In this document: piece by piece, positions 1 to 9,373 of the stretch
Layout: the number at the start of each line of letters is the position of its first letter
Numbering within the stretch: the first letter of the stretch is position 1
NCBI RefSeq assembly: GCF_902506325.1
Contig: NZ_LR732331.1
Coordinates: 124,001 to 188,000, forward strand
Source: Limnobacter sp. 130
Lineage (GTDB): Bacteria; Pseudomonadota; Gammaproteobacteria; Burkholderiales; Burkholderiaceae_B
Length of the DNA stretch: 64,000 nt
Direction: 5' to 3'
Made by a program: the position numbers and the translations under genes
Notes under the pieces: generated by a model
What the model was told of the DNA's origin: nothing
What the model saw: only the letters and a program-made list of their open reading frames with translations
The model's database searches: none

Positions 1-18
1 TTAACACTCGTTAATACA

Positions 19-37
19 AATGATAATAATTATCATT
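19..37. promoter_or_regulatory. Fur box, perfect 9-1-9 palindrome
   Basis: The site reads aatgataat-a-attatcatt, a perfect inverted repeat matching the classical 19-bp Fur operator. It ends 36 bases before the receptor start at 74, so it should repress that gene when iron is plentiful. An ATG inside the box (20) opens the frame further, but it would encode a run of isoleucines from the operator itself and is not a credible start. Confidence 0.9.
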
Positions 38-73
38 ATAATTGTTCGATTATTCATTGTCCTCAATCTTCTC

Positions 74-2221
74 ATGAACGCCCAGAATCCGAAATTAAAC
101 GTCTTGGCCTTGGCCGTGTTTACTGCCTTGTCCTCTCCAGTATTTGCTCAAACCACCGAGTTGCCCGCCGTGCAGGTTAACGCCAGTGCCGATGCTTCCG
201 CCGAGGGCTTGGCACCTGAATACGCAGGTGGCCAGGTCGCTTCAGGCGGGCGCGTGGGTTTGTTGGGTACCCAATCGAACATGGACACCCCCTTTAATTT
301 GACCAGCTACACGTCCAAGCTGATTCAAGACCAGCAAGCGGCCAGTGTGGGCGAAGTGCTGCTGAATGACCCAGCCGTTCGCGTGGCACGGGGTTTCGGC
401 AATTTCCAGCAAGTGTATTTGGTCCGTGGTTTGCCAATTTTTTCAGATGACATGTCCTACAACGGTTTGTACGGTTTGTTGCCGCGCCAATACCTGGCAT
501 CTGAGTTGGTTGAACGTGTGGAGGTGTTGCGCGGTGCCAATGCGTTTTTGAATGGTGCCGCACCCGGTGGAAGCGGTTTGGGTGGTGCCATTAACGTGGT
601 GCCCAAACGTGCACCCAACTACGACATCAACCAGGCCACCGTGGGCATTCAGGATGGCGGAGAGGCTTACCTGGCGGGTGACTTTGCACGCCGTTTTAAC
701 GACGGTTCTACGGGTGTGCGCGCAACCATTGCCAAGCGCGATGGCGACACGAATGTTGAAGGGGAATCGCGTGAATTAACCCTGTTTGCGGTGGGCGCAG
801 ATTTCCGCAGTGACAAACTGCGAATTTCCGCAGATGTGGGCTACCAGGAGCACAAGTTACAAGCTTCGCAACCCAATATAACAATTGGTGCTGGGCTGGC
901 TATTCCAGCAACACCGCGCGCGGACCGCAGCATTGCACAGCCCTGGACATTCTCGAACGCAGAAGACACCTTTGGTACCGTGCGTGCAGAATATGATTTC
1001 AATGACACAGTAACGGGCTGGATTGCTGGGGGTATTCGGGAAGGTGTTGAGGCTGGCAATTTCGCCAACCCTACCGTGGATGATTCCAACGGAGACTATG
1101 ACGCGAACAGATTTTCGAATGTGCGAGAAGACTCCGTTCAAACCGCTGAAGCCGGTTTGCGTTTCAAGTTCAACACAGGTGGCGTGAAGCACACCGTGAG
1201 CACCTCGGCTGCGATGTATGAGTTGGAGTCAAAAAATGCCTTCAATTTCTACAATAGTTTTTCAGGGAATATTTACAATCCTCAACCGGTGGCTGAGCCC
1301 ACGGTAGTGATTTTTCCGGGTGGTAGCTTTAACAATCCCTTGGTCACCGAGAAAACAGACACTTCGAGTCTTGCAATTGCAGACTCAATGGCCTTCCTGA
1401 ATGATCAGTTGTTGCTGACTGTGGGCGTTCGTCGTCAGGAAATTGAAGCCAAGAGCTTTGATTTCACCACAGGCGCTCAAACAGCCTCTTATTCAGAAAG
1501 CGCCACCACGCCGGTGGCAGGGGTTGTATTCAAACTGAACCCACAGTATTCGGTGTATGCCAATTACATTGAGGGTTTGGTGAAAGGTGAAACGGCACCG
1601 CAGACTGCAAATAATCAGGCTGTGACCAACGCAGGCTCCGTGTTCAAACCTTTCAAAACCGAGCAAGTTGAGTTGGGTGTGAAATACGACGGTGGCAACA
1701 TCGGCGGTTCGGTGTCGGTGTTTCAAAGCGAGAAGCCCAGTTACGGCATTGACAGCACCAACACCTTTTCTCAAATTGGTGATCAAACCAATGAGGGTCT
1801 GGAAATCATGGCGTTTGGCAAAGCCAGTAAAACAGTCAAGGTGCTGGGCGGCTTGAGCGTTCTGAACACCGATGTCGATGGCCGTGATGCAATTGGCGCA
1901 CCTTCCGCGCAGGCCAATGTGGGCCTTGAATGGAGCCCGGAACAGGTGCAGGGTTTGGCGTTCGAGACCCGCGCAATATACACCAGCAGCCAGTACGCCG
2001 ACGCAGCCAATACGCAGGAAGTGCCTTCATGGACTCGCCTGGATTTGGGTGTGCGTTATGTGATGGCAGTGGGCAATGATCAGGCACTTACACTTCGTGC
2101 CCGATTGGACAATGTAACTGATCGCGATTATTGGGCGTCAGCGGGCGGTTTCCCTGGCTCGGGCTACCTGACCATTGGCAACCCGCGCACCCTGACAGTG
2201 TCGGCCTCGCTCGATTTCTAA
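74..2221 (+). CDS. TonB-dependent ferric-siderophore receptor
   Basis: Outer-membrane gated channel importing a ferric siderophore with energy from TonB/ExbB/ExbD. From the ATG at 74 the product is 715 residues: a signal peptide ending near Ala-Gln (SSPVFAQ), a plug domain with the motifs VYLVRGLP and VERVEVLRGANA, then a long beta-barrel ending in the terminal Phe typical of outer-membrane proteins. The N-terminus lacks the long signalling extension of FpvA-type receptors. The start at 74 is chosen because the frame upstream runs through the Fur box and a signal peptide begins at 74; no strong ribosome-binding site is visible. Similarity in style is to hydroxamate-class receptors, but the ligand cannot be read from the sequence. 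The next gene follows on the same strand and may share the transcript. Confidence 0.92.
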   Translation: MNAQNPKLNVLALAVFTALSSPVFAQTTELPAVQVNASADASAEGLAPEYAGGQVASGGRVGLLGTQSNMDTPFNLTSYTSKLIQDQQAASVGEVLLNDPAVRVARGFGNFQQVYLVRGLPIFSDDMSYNGLYGLLPRQYLASELVERVEVLRGANAFLNGAAPGGSGLGGAINVVPKRAPNYDINQATVGIQDGGEAYLAGDFARRFNDGSTGVRATIAKRDGDTNVEGESRELTLFAVGADFRSDKLRISADVGYQEHKLQASQPNITIGAGLAIPATPRADRSIAQPWTFSNAEDTFGTVRAEYDFNDTVTGWIAGGIREGVEAGNFANPTVDDSNGDYDANRFSNVREDSVQTAEAGLRFKFNTGGVKHTVSTSAAMYELESKNAFNFYNSFSGNIYNPQPVAEPTVVIFPGGSFNNPLVTEKTDTSSLAIADSMAFLNDQLLLTVGVRRQEIEAKSFDFTTGAQTASYSESATTPVAGVVFKLNPQYSVYANYIEGLVKGETAPQTANNQAVTNAGSVFKPFKTEQVELGVKYDGGNIGGSVSVFQSEKPSYGIDSTNTFSQIGDQTNEGLEIMAFGKASKTVKVLGGLSVLNTDVDGRDAIGAPSAQANVGLEWSPEQVQGLAFETRAIYTSSQYADAANTQEVPSWTRLDLGVRYVMAVGNDQALTLRARLDNVTDRDYWASAGGFPGSGYLTIGNPRTLTVSASLDF

Positions 2222-2231
2222 ACTGAATGCT

Positions 2232-2257
2232 GCGGCGCATGGTTGACCCTGCGCCGC
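2232..2257 (+). other. Stem-loop between receptor and downstream gene
   Basis: A perfect 8-bp stem (gcggcgca / tgcgccgc) with a 10-base loop lies 10 bases after the receptor stop. Flanking gaat/attc can extend it. No T-tract follows, so it is not a standard intrinsic terminator. It may protect or attenuate the transcript; this is inference. Confidence 0.4.
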
Positions 2258-2343
2258 GATTCAATCAACATGTAACTGCTCAGTTACATCTGTGTTGCAG
2301 TACCCCATTGCGCCCGCTTTGTACGCCTTACTGGAACAACACA

Positions 2344-3453
2344 ATGCTCACCCGTTTTCTGCCCGTTTTGCTGGTTTTGGCCAGTATGTGCGCTGCTACC
2401 CAAGCCTATGCTCAAGTCAAAGGCCCGGAGATTCCTCCGAATTTGATTGGCAATGTGTCGCGCCAACTTATGAAAGAGATGAAGCCGCTGGAAAAACCCT
2501 TGCACATCAAGATTTGCATTTTTGATATTTTGGGAAAGGCGGGCCCAGTGTTCAGCATTGCGCAAGACATTGCACTGGAAGCGCGCAAGTGGAATGTGTT
2601 TGCCGAGCTGATTCCGCACACCAATGAAACTGTTGCCACCGAATCTTTTCGCACGGGGCAGTGTGAAGCGGTGGGTATTACCACGTTGCGTGCCCGTTTG
2701 TTCAATCAGTTCATGGGCAGCTTTGATGCCGTGGGTGCCTTACCAACTTATGACCATGTCAAAACTGCATTGCAGGTGTTGATGGGCAGCGACACCTTGT
2801 ACGACTTGTCGATTCAAGGCAAGTACCAGGTGGTGGGCATGGCCCCCTTGGGCGCCGCGTATGTGATGGTGAATGACCGCGCCATTGATTCCATCGAGAA
2901 GGCCGCTGGCAAGAAAGTCGCGGTGATGGACTGGGACAAAAGCCAGTCAAAAATGATTCAGCAATTGGGTGCGCAGGCGGTGCCCAGCGACATTACCAAC
3001 TTCGCGCAAAAATTCAACAACGGTGTGGTTGATATTGTGGCTGCACCGGCTGTGGCCTTTGCGCCGTTGGAGCTGTATCGCGGCCTGGGTACCAAGGGCG
3101 GGGTTTACAAAATGCCGCTGCTGAATGTGACCGGTTCAGCGATTATCAACCGTACCCGGCTGGAAAAAGAAGTGCCTGACCTGGACGATCGTTTGAAGAA
3201 AATGCGCAAGTTTGGTTTGGGCTTTATTGACCAAGCGCTTGACGCAGTCAAAACAATTGAAAAGCAGGTGCCCGCCAAATTCTGGATGGATGTGACACCC
3301 GCCGATCAGGAAAAATACAATGTCATGATGCAGCAGGCGCGCGTGCAGTTAACGCAAGAAGGTGTGTACGACAAACGCATGATGAGCCTGCTGAAAAAGG
3401 TACGTTGCCACCACACACCCAGTGCTGCGGAATGCAGCACGAATGTGGAGTGA
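2344..3453 (+). CDS. Periplasmic solute-binding-like protein (DUF6091 type)
   Basis: Predicted 369-residue exported protein. The ATG at 2344 begins a good signal peptide (MLTRFLPVLLVLASMCAATQ, cleavage near AYAQ); the frame is open further upstream but without secretion features. The body resembles the putative solute-binding proteins annotated as DUF6091, which are loosely related to TRAP-type DctP binding proteins. Two lobes are suggested by the GKKVAVMDW stretch in the middle and the helical C-terminal part. No transporter membrane genes are adjacent, so the ligand and partner are unknown. It follows the Fur-controlled receptor on the same strand, which makes a role in iron acquisition possible but unproven. 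Confidence 0.65.
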   Translation: MLTRFLPVLLVLASMCAATQAYAQVKGPEIPPNLIGNVSRQLMKEMKPLEKPLHIKICIFDILGKAGPVFSIAQDIALEARKWNVFAELIPHTNETVATESFRTGQCEAVGITTLRARLFNQFMGSFDAVGALPTYDHVKTALQVLMGSDTLYDLSIQGKYQVVGMAPLGAAYVMVNDRAIDSIEKAAGKKVAVMDWDKSQSKMIQQLGAQAVPSDITNFAQKFNNGVVDIVAAPAVAFAPLELYRGLGTKGGVYKMPLLNVTGSAIINRTRLEKEVPDLDDRLKKMRKFGLGFIDQALDAVKTIEKQVPAKFWMDVTPADQEKYNVMMQQARVQLTQEGVYDKRMMSLLKKVRCHHTPSAAECSTNVE

Positions 3454-3474
3454 ATCGATGCACTGTGCGCCTTT

Positions 3475-4737
3475 TTACTGCCTGAGGTAACTGCCCGCCT
3501 GGCGTTGGGCCAGGCGAATCAAGTCACCTTGCGCAATCGATACATCAATCAGGTGAAAGCCCCAGTTCATGCCGCCGATGAATTCACCGGGGTAGTCGTC
3601 TGCGCGTGGGTCGTTGGGGTCGGCCACAATGCTGGCCTCCAGATAACTGACACCATTGGGCCCTACCTTGCACTCACCTTTGATTTGCCCGGGCATGGAA
3701 TAATAGGGCGTTGGAATGGTCAGATTGTTGACCGGATTGGCATAGGGTCCACCTGGCCCACGTGGAATCAACAACACGCGAAAAACAGGTGGTTGCTGGC
3801 GCGGAATGATCGGAAACAAATCAGACTGCCCACCCGCCAGTGCGGCCGGGTTGGTGCACAGGGCTTGTGTGCCTTCAACTGAACTCAAGCCAAAACGCGG
3901 GTCTTCCAGTTCGGGGTCGCCAGCGCGGTAGGTCACGTAAGCCACCACACAGCCAAGCTGGTTGGCACTGCGGCATGCAGCTACTTTTTGAAAAGAAGCA
4001 CCCACATCGCGACCAGTTGGAACCAGCACATTGGTGCCAGGAATGTGTGCGGAAATAAAGCGGCTGAGCAACTCGGGTCGGGTTTCAATTTCCTCGGCAA
4101 TCAGCCTGCGCAAAATGCCTGAGCCTTGTGAATGACCCACCAAAATAAAACCGCGCCCTTCACTTTGGTTGGCAATGTATTCCTTGAAAGCGTCCAGCAC
4201 ATCGGCATAGGCCACTTCGCCAGCATTGGGTGCAACGTCAATGCCACCCAGTGCGCCGGTGAGTGTGTTCAAACCCAGCGCGGTCAGTGTGCGTTGCCGG
4301 TACACCGGTGCAAACTGGCGGCATACTTCGCCATATCGACCAAACTGAAGGGCGGTGGTTTGTTGCTCTTGCAGGTCGTCGTTCAAATCGGAATTACCCG
4401 CCAGGTCAATGCTGGTAGTTGGGTACACATAAAAGCAATCCACTTGCGGTGCAGTGGCTGGTGTGTAGCTTAGGGTGGTTGCTGTTGCGTCGGCGGCCAC
4501 CGCAGTGCTGTCAAAGTTACCGTTGCACACATTGTTGGTGCCCATTAAGTCGGGGTGGCAAAGCCAGTTGCTGGTGCCGGTGTAAAGCGTACTTTGATAG
4601 TCTGGAAACGGGTTGGTGGTATTGGCTGCACTGGCGCCTACGCGTGTGCCAGCACTGTTTGTGCTGCTTGAGTCGCCACCGCAGGCAGTCAGCAACAGCG
4701 AGGCAGTTGCAATGCCAAATAAAAACTTGTGAATCAC
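3475..4737 (-). CDS. DUF3089 alpha/beta-hydrolase lipoprotein
   Basis: Predicted lipoprotein of 420 residues with lipobox LLTAC (lipidated Cys19) and a DUF3089 hydrolase domain containing the nucleophile elbow GHSQGS (Ser203). The family is an esterase/lipase-like group of unknown substrate. The start is taken as GTG 4737: it has a GGGAGA ribosome-binding site eight bases upstream and overlaps the stop of the upstream ceramidase gene in a GTGA junction, which indicates translational coupling. An ATG seven codons earlier (4758) would lie over that ribosome-binding site. The coupling suggests this enzyme works with the ceramidase, perhaps on the released acyl product; that is inference. Confidence 0.8.
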   Translation of the reverse strand: MIHKFLFGIATASLLLTACGGDSSSTNSAGTRVGASAANTTNPFPDYQSTLYTGTSNWLCHPDLMGTNNVCNGNFDSTAVAADATATTLSYTPATAPQVDCFYVYPTTSIDLAGNSDLNDDLQEQQTTALQFGRYGEVCRQFAPVYRQRTLTALGLNTLTGALGGIDVAPNAGEVAYADVLDAFKEYIANQSEGRGFILVGHSQGSGILRRLIAEEIETRPELLSRFISAHIPGTNVLVPTGRDVGASFQKVAACRSANQLGCVVAYVTYRAGDPELEDPRFGLSSVEGTQALCTNPAALAGGQSDLFPIIPRQQPPVFRVLLIPRGPGGPYANPVNNLTIPTPYYSMPGQIKGECKVGPNGVSYLEASIVADPNDPRADDYPGEFIGGMNWGFHLIDVSIAQGDLIRLAQRQAGSYLRQ

Positions 4738-7184
4738 AATGTTCTCCCGTCGCTGCACGTGGCCCCAGTGGCCGTTACATCGAATGCTTCGCTGATACCT
4801 TCAAACTCTTCGGGTGATCCTGCTGGCACTGCCACACCTCGATGTTTGATTCGGTACTTTCCCACGGGCGTGTTGGCCGGAATTTTCCATTCCGCCAGTG
4901 CGGTGGACACAAAACCAGCGAGCGGAACAGGGCTGAGGTAAGGTGTGGGCTCGAAAGGTTGCCAGCGGAAAAGAAGCTCGGGCGCGCGGTCGTGGGTGAA
5001 GCTTTCCCACTCACCTTGAGCGTTCATTCGTTCTACTTCAACAATGGCCAATCCCCGGGTTTTCATATTGCGTGGATGAGCGCTTTGAAATTGTGCGGTC
5101 ACCGTGTTGCCAGCCGCCACCGAGGGTGCGGGCTGCGCCAATACATCGCCAAATGCAGCACCGGGTGCCTGATCAAATGGTACATACGGCGGGCGTGGAA
5201 TCGGATTGCTGGTCACTGTGCGTGGTGGCCCTTCGGGTGGCTGAGCTTGCAGCGCCAATGACATGGCCAACCTGCGGCTTTCCTGTTGCACGGCGGCCAG
5301 GGTCCAGGGGCCAAATTGGGTAGATGCGCCTTCGTATTGCTGAATGGAATATTCTTCGCGTGTGGTGAGGTAATTCACAAAGTCGTTGCTCAAACCACTG
5401 ATGATGACCTGGTCGATGCCTTGTGGTTCCAACACTTCCAATACGGTTTGGCGAATGCGCCGCCCCGCCATGGTGGTAATTTCCCATGGCAAGCCCAACA
5501 CGGCCACATTGCCGATGGTGAACAACTGGAATGGGAGCACATTGTTGCTGAAGTTCAGGGGTGGGCCGAGCACAAACAGCACCGGTTTTTCAGCTTGGCA
5601 ACTTAAGCTGGTGCCCACCGGTACGGCGTCGAAAGGCAGGTCATTGAGGTTGCACAACACGGCGGTCGCCAATACTTCCGGTGGCAGTTTGCCCGCAGCC
5701 AGTGCCGCCAGGTCGCGGGTGAGGCGGGCAGGGTCGGTGCGCGCTGTGCAGCTCGCGCCTTCCACAGTTGGACCTGGCCCGTCTTCAGCACCGGCGCCAA
5801 ATGAAACGCCCATGGCGGCCGTGCAGGTTTTCTTCACGGCACTGTTCAGTGATTCCGGGTGGCGCAGTGAATTCAACACCGCAGGGTCGGTAATTTCAAC
5901 CTCGTCCATTTTTACGTGGAATTGCGCAAAGTTCACACCACCGCGCACCATCTGGTTGGCATCTCGGTACAGCGTCAAAGCTTTCGCAAGCTGTTTGCTG
6001 CCGTTGATTTCAACCGCTTTCAATTCGTCTGTAGAACCACCACGTTCCTCAAACGGTTTGTTTTTGAAGAAAATATTGGGGCTGCTGTCGCCTTCGTCCG
6101 TTTGCGCAAATGCGGCGACGAAGGTGTCTTTCCCGGCGGGTGCCTCGTATTGCGTGCCCATCAATTTTTCAAAGGCCAGGGCAGCCCAACCTTTGTTGTC
6201 GGAAGAAATCAAAGGGTTGGTGTTCCCTGTGGTGGTGGGGTGCACACCAAACCAGTTGATTTGTCCAATCGGTGTGCCATCGGCACGGCGCAATTTCAGC
6301 AGTGCCATTTCCTTGTTCACATTTTGGCTTTCACCGCGCTGGTTCAAATACTGGTTGCGTTCTTCTTGCGGGTTTTGATCGTAGGCAATGGCTGAGCGGT
6401 TCACATTGGTATTGAGCAGCTCACCGTTATTGACCAATAAGCGACCCGGTTCCGGGTTGGCTTGCAGGTTGGTGTGTGCGCGGCGAATGGCCTCCACAAT
6501 GCCATCGACAATGAAGTTGTAAACCTCTTCGTCGTGCCCCAAACGGAAGGCATTGAATGCGGTGAAGTGCGCATAGCCACCGGGCCCGGCGTGGGTGTGG
6601 GTGGCGTTCAGCATGATGTTTTGTTCATTGTAAAAGCCAGCCAATTCTGTGTCGGCGGCCACCTTGTTCAGCACCCCTTGGCGCACTGCGTGGAAAATCA
6701 TTCCAAGGTCGTTGACCACATACACGACGCGTTTGCCGTTGCAGGGTGAGCCGATCACATAGGCGCGGGAAAACTGGCGGGTGTGCAAACCAAGGCTGGC
6801 GTGGGTGGGGCTTTCATAACCCATCATCACGGAACCCGCTGCAGGGCCGGTAATGTCGACAATGCCAGTGCCCATGGTAAACGCAGTGTTGTTTTTGCAA
6901 GCGCCACTGTTCAAACCTGTGTTGGGTTGAACGTTGCTGTTGGGCGTACTGGCCGGTGAAATGGAAGGGCTGTCTTGCCCCTCACCAATCAATAAATTTG
7001 GATCGGTCAGCGCGCACTGCAAACCAGCGGTGTCGACAAATTCATTGTTGCCAGAATTTTCATTCGGATTGGTGCGGCCATCGCTTACGGGCAAGTCGTT
7101 GCTTTCGCCCAGGCAACCAGCCAGTGCTGTGGCCGCAGTCAAGGCCAACAGGCTGCGGACGGCACGTTGTTTCGTGTTCTTCAT
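4734..7184 (-). CDS. Neutral/alkaline ceramidase, lipoprotein
   Basis: Hydrolyses the amide bond of ceramide to sphingosine and fatty acid, or related N-acyl lipids. The 816-residue product carries a lipobox (LAGC, Cys24), a low-complexity linker to about residue 100, and then the ceramidase fold. It has the family motifs NATHTHAGPGGY (His196/His198, zinc site), GVHPTT (about 313) and GDSSPN (365-370, nucleophile Ser368). A C-terminal immunoglobulin-like ceramidase domain ends the protein. Pseudomonas ceramidase has GDVSPN at the same place and is secreted rather than lipidated. Anchoring to the outer membrane and coupling to a DUF3089 hydrolase are the unusual points. Ceramide is not made by most bacteria of this group, so the natural substrate may be eukaryotic lipid. 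Confidence 0.88.
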   Translation of the reverse strand: MKNTKQRAVRSLLALTAATALAGCLGESNDLPVSDGRTNPNENSGNNEFVDTAGLQCALTDPNLLIGEGQDSPSISPASTPNSNVQPNTGLNSGACKNNTAFTMGTGIVDITGPAAGSVMMGYESPTHASLGLHTRQFSRAYVIGSPCNGKRVVYVVNDLGMIFHAVRQGVLNKVAADTELAGFYNEQNIMLNATHTHAGPGGYAHFTAFNAFRLGHDEEVYNFIVDGIVEAIRRAHTNLQANPEPGRLLVNNGELLNTNVNRSAIAYDQNPQEERNQYLNQRGESQNVNKEMALLKLRRADGTPIGQINWFGVHPTTTGNTNPLISSDNKGWAALAFEKLMGTQYEAPAGKDTFVAAFAQTDEGDSSPNIFFKNKPFEERGGSTDELKAVEINGSKQLAKALTLYRDANQMVRGGVNFAQFHVKMDEVEITDPAVLNSLRHPESLNSAVKKTCTAAMGVSFGAGAEDGPGPTVEGASCTARTDPARLTRDLAALAAGKLPPEVLATAVLCNLNDLPFDAVPVGTSLSCQAEKPVLFVLGPPLNFSNNVLPFQLFTIGNVAVLGLPWEITTMAGRRIRQTVLEVLEPQGIDQVIISGLSNDFVNYLTTREEYSIQQYEGASTQFGPWTLAAVQQESRRLAMSLALQAQPPEGPPRTVTSNPIPRPPYVPFDQAPGAAFGDVLAQPAPSVAAGNTVTAQFQSAHPRNMKTRGLAIVEVERMNAQGEWESFTHDRAPELLFRWQPFEPTPYLSPVPLAGFVSTALAEWKIPANTPVGKYRIKHRGVAVPAGSPEEFEGISEAFDVTATGATCSDGRTL

Positions 7185-7365
7185 ATTTGTTGATTCTTGT
7201 AGATGTCTCCTTGAGTTCTTACTGCGCAGCTTGGTGCACAGATTCAGCAGGGGTTGGCAAGCGTTGAACTATGTCGTGTAACCGACACTAGTCACTTTTG
7301 AATCCGATTTTTGCCGGAGACAGTAAGAAGTTAAAAACCATAACCACTATTACAATTTTTGAGAC

Positions 7366-8676
7366 ATGATCAAAACACCTCGCCATGTGGTGACTCTTGC
7401 AGCTTTGGGATTGCTGCTGGGCGCCTGCACTTCAGACGACAATTCACAGAACTCCGCCAATACCAACACCTCAGTTCAGGCCGCACAGAATTCGCAGGAT
7501 TCTCCGGCATTGAAATTAAAGACCCATGATTGGTCCGCGCCCATCGACGGACTAACGCCCGTTCAACTGGCGCGTTTTGAGCAGGGCAAAGCAATCTTCG
7601 AGAAGGTATTTACGCCCAGTAACGGTCTGGGCGCTGTGTTTAACGCACAAAGCTGTGTGGAATGCCATGGGCAACCGGCGGTGGGCGGTACCGACCCCAC
7701 GAAAACCATTCAGCGTTTTACCACCGTGTTGGCACCCCATTTTTCGGTCGGTTTGGTCACACAGGCCGATGGTGCACCCCATGTGCATGCACGCTCCGTG
7801 GCCACTGAATTTCCAGATGAAGTACCCGGCTGCGTGTTGGGTGGCGAGCGCGTTCCTCCACATGCCATCGCCAGCACCACGCGGGTAACGCCCCACCTGT
7901 TTGGTATTGGTTTGCTGGAAAATATTCCTGACACCACCTTGATTCAGAACGGCTTGAGCAGCGCACAAGCCAACCCGGAAGTCAGTGGTCGCCCTGGCTT
8001 GATGTTTCCCGGTGGCGTGAATGATCCAAACGCCGCTGACCAGTTGGTGGGCCGTTTGGGTGCCCGCGGATTTGTGGCCGATGTGCAATCGTTCACCCAA
8101 GGTGCATTTTCAACCGAATTGGGCATTGCGACGTTCCACCCTCTGTTTGCCGCGCCGGTGCGCCCCAAAGGCAATTTGGCCACGGCCGATTGCACACCCT
8201 TTGTGGGCGAAGCGGTTAGCCTTTCGCAAACACAGGCCACGGCTGATTTCCAGCGCTGGTTGGCACCACCCCCAAGGCCAGAGCTCAAAGGCATTGCTTT
8301 GCGAGGCCAGCGGGTGTTTAACGACATTCAGTGCAGCAGTTGCCACACACCCATGATGAAAACATCGGCCATGGCTCCCGCGCCGCTGAGCGACCGCGAG
8401 GTGTGGTTGTACTCCGATTTGTTGTTGCACGACATGGGAGAGGCACTGGCCGACAATGCGCCGGAAGGCTTGGGCTTGCCCACCGAATGGAAAACAGCGC
8501 CGTTGTGGGGTGTTGGTCAAACCGACAAACCCTTGTTGCACGATGGTCGCGCAGGCAGGGATTTTACACAGGCAATTGAGTTTCACGGCGGAGAGGCCGA
8601 AGGTGCAAAACGCCGCTTCCAAGGCTTAAGCCCTGCAGATCAAGCGGCGTTGATTGCGTTTCTCGAAAAGCTATGA
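7366..8676 (+). CDS. Di-heme c-type lipoprotein, DUF1111 family
   Basis: A 436-residue lipoprotein (lipobox LLGAC, Cys21) with two CxxCH haem-binding motifs, CVECH (98-102) and CSSCH (323-327). It matches the DUF1111 di-haem oxidoreductase-like family, which is distantly related to bacterial di-haem peroxidases. The C-terminal half carries the family hallmarks SDLLLHDMGEALADN and LLHDGRA, both also present in the paralogue at 56648-58066. It stands alone between divergent and convergent neighbours, whereas the paralogue sits in an imelysin operon. Redox partner and substrate are unknown. Confidence 0.82.
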   Translation: MIKTPRHVVTLAALGLLLGACTSDDNSQNSANTNTSVQAAQNSQDSPALKLKTHDWSAPIDGLTPVQLARFEQGKAIFEKVFTPSNGLGAVFNAQSCVECHGQPAVGGTDPTKTIQRFTTVLAPHFSVGLVTQADGAPHVHARSVATEFPDEVPGCVLGGERVPPHAIASTTRVTPHLFGIGLLENIPDTTLIQNGLSSAQANPEVSGRPGLMFPGGVNDPNAADQLVGRLGARGFVADVQSFTQGAFSTELGIATFHPLFAAPVRPKGNLATADCTPFVGEAVSLSQTQATADFQRWLAPPPRPELKGIALRGQRVFNDIQCSSCHTPMMKTSAMAPAPLSDREVWLYSDLLLHDMGEALADNAPEGLGLPTEWKTAPLWGVGQTDKPLLHDGRAGRDFTQAIEFHGGEAEGAKRRFQGLSPADQAALIAFLEKL

Positions 8677-8682
8677 CGTACT

Positions 8683-9285
8683 TTAGAACGTGTTGTTGAC
8701 CAGCACTTCGTCAAGATTGAGCTGACCAGGTTTTGGCCAAGGCGCTTTGGTGCCTTTGCCAATGGCCACCATAGGACCCATTACATGGTCGGCAGGCAAG
8801 TTGATCACTTTGGCCACGGCTTCAATGTCAAAGCCGATCATGGGGCAGGAATCCAGGCCAATGCCTTTGGCTGACAGCATCAGGGTTTGCATGGCCATGC
8901 CGATCGACCGCTGTGCTTCGTCACGCTGCAACCATTCGCGGCCATCATGAAACGGTCCCATCCAGCCCACCAGCAAATCCGCCACTTCTTTGGGGGCTTC
9001 AGTCCAGTATCGTGACGGGTTTTTCTCCCAGGCCTTCATGTCGGCGGTCATGATAACCAGTAGCGAGGCATCGGTGATCTGAGCTTGGTCATTGCCCAGC
9101 TTGCGCATTTCAGCGCGCAAGGTTTTGTCGCGTACCACCACAAAACGCCAGTGCTGAATGTTGAAGCTGGTGGGTGCCTGAATGGCCGCTTCAAACAGTT
9201 TTTTCTCGTCATCTGCCGGAATGGTGTAATCGGGGTCGAACGCCTTGATGGCCCGGCGTTGGTAAATTGCATCGAATAATTCCAT
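8683..9285 (-). CDS. Nitroreductase family protein
   Basis: FMN-dependent NAD(P)H nitroreductase-like enzyme of 200 residues. The start ELFDAIYQRRAIKAFD and the RxxxKxF pattern are typical of the family; the motif APTSFNIQHWRFVVV supports FMN binding, and IGLDSCPMIGFD is the usual C-terminal motif. The ATG at 9285 is chosen because a GGAG ribosome-binding site precedes it and a transcription terminator for the upstream gene lies just before it; a longer frame would run through that terminator. Substrate cannot be predicted: the family reduces quinones, nitroaromatics and flavins. Confidence 0.85.
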   Translation of the reverse strand: MELFDAIYQRRAIKAFDPDYTIPADDEKKLFEAAIQAPTSFNIQHWRFVVVRDKTLRAEMRKLGNDQAQITDASLLVIMTADMKAWEKNPSRYWTEAPKEVADLLVGWMGPFHDGREWLQRDEAQRSIGMAMQTLMLSAKGIGLDSCPMIGFDIEAVAKVINLPADHVMGPMVAIGKGTKAPWPKPGQLNLDEVLVNNTF

Positions 9286-9308
9286 GTACTGCTCCGTGTT
9301 TGCTGCAT

Positions 9309-9341
9309 AAAAAAAGCCGGAACCCTGGAGGGGATTCCGGC
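9309..9341 (-). terminator. Intrinsic terminator of the catalase-like gene
   Basis: Read on the minus strand, a 7-bp GC-rich stem (gccggaa/ttccggc) with a 12-base loop is followed by a run of T. It lies 33 bases past the stop of the gene at 9374-10381. Confidence 0.85.
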
Positions 9342-9373
9342 CAATAGTGTACAGGCTAAAAGGGGAACATCGT

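Noticed and set aside
5386-6378. 330-codon plus-strand open frame
   Set aside because: Opposite strand of the ceramidase gene, Ser/Ala-rich, no start signal.
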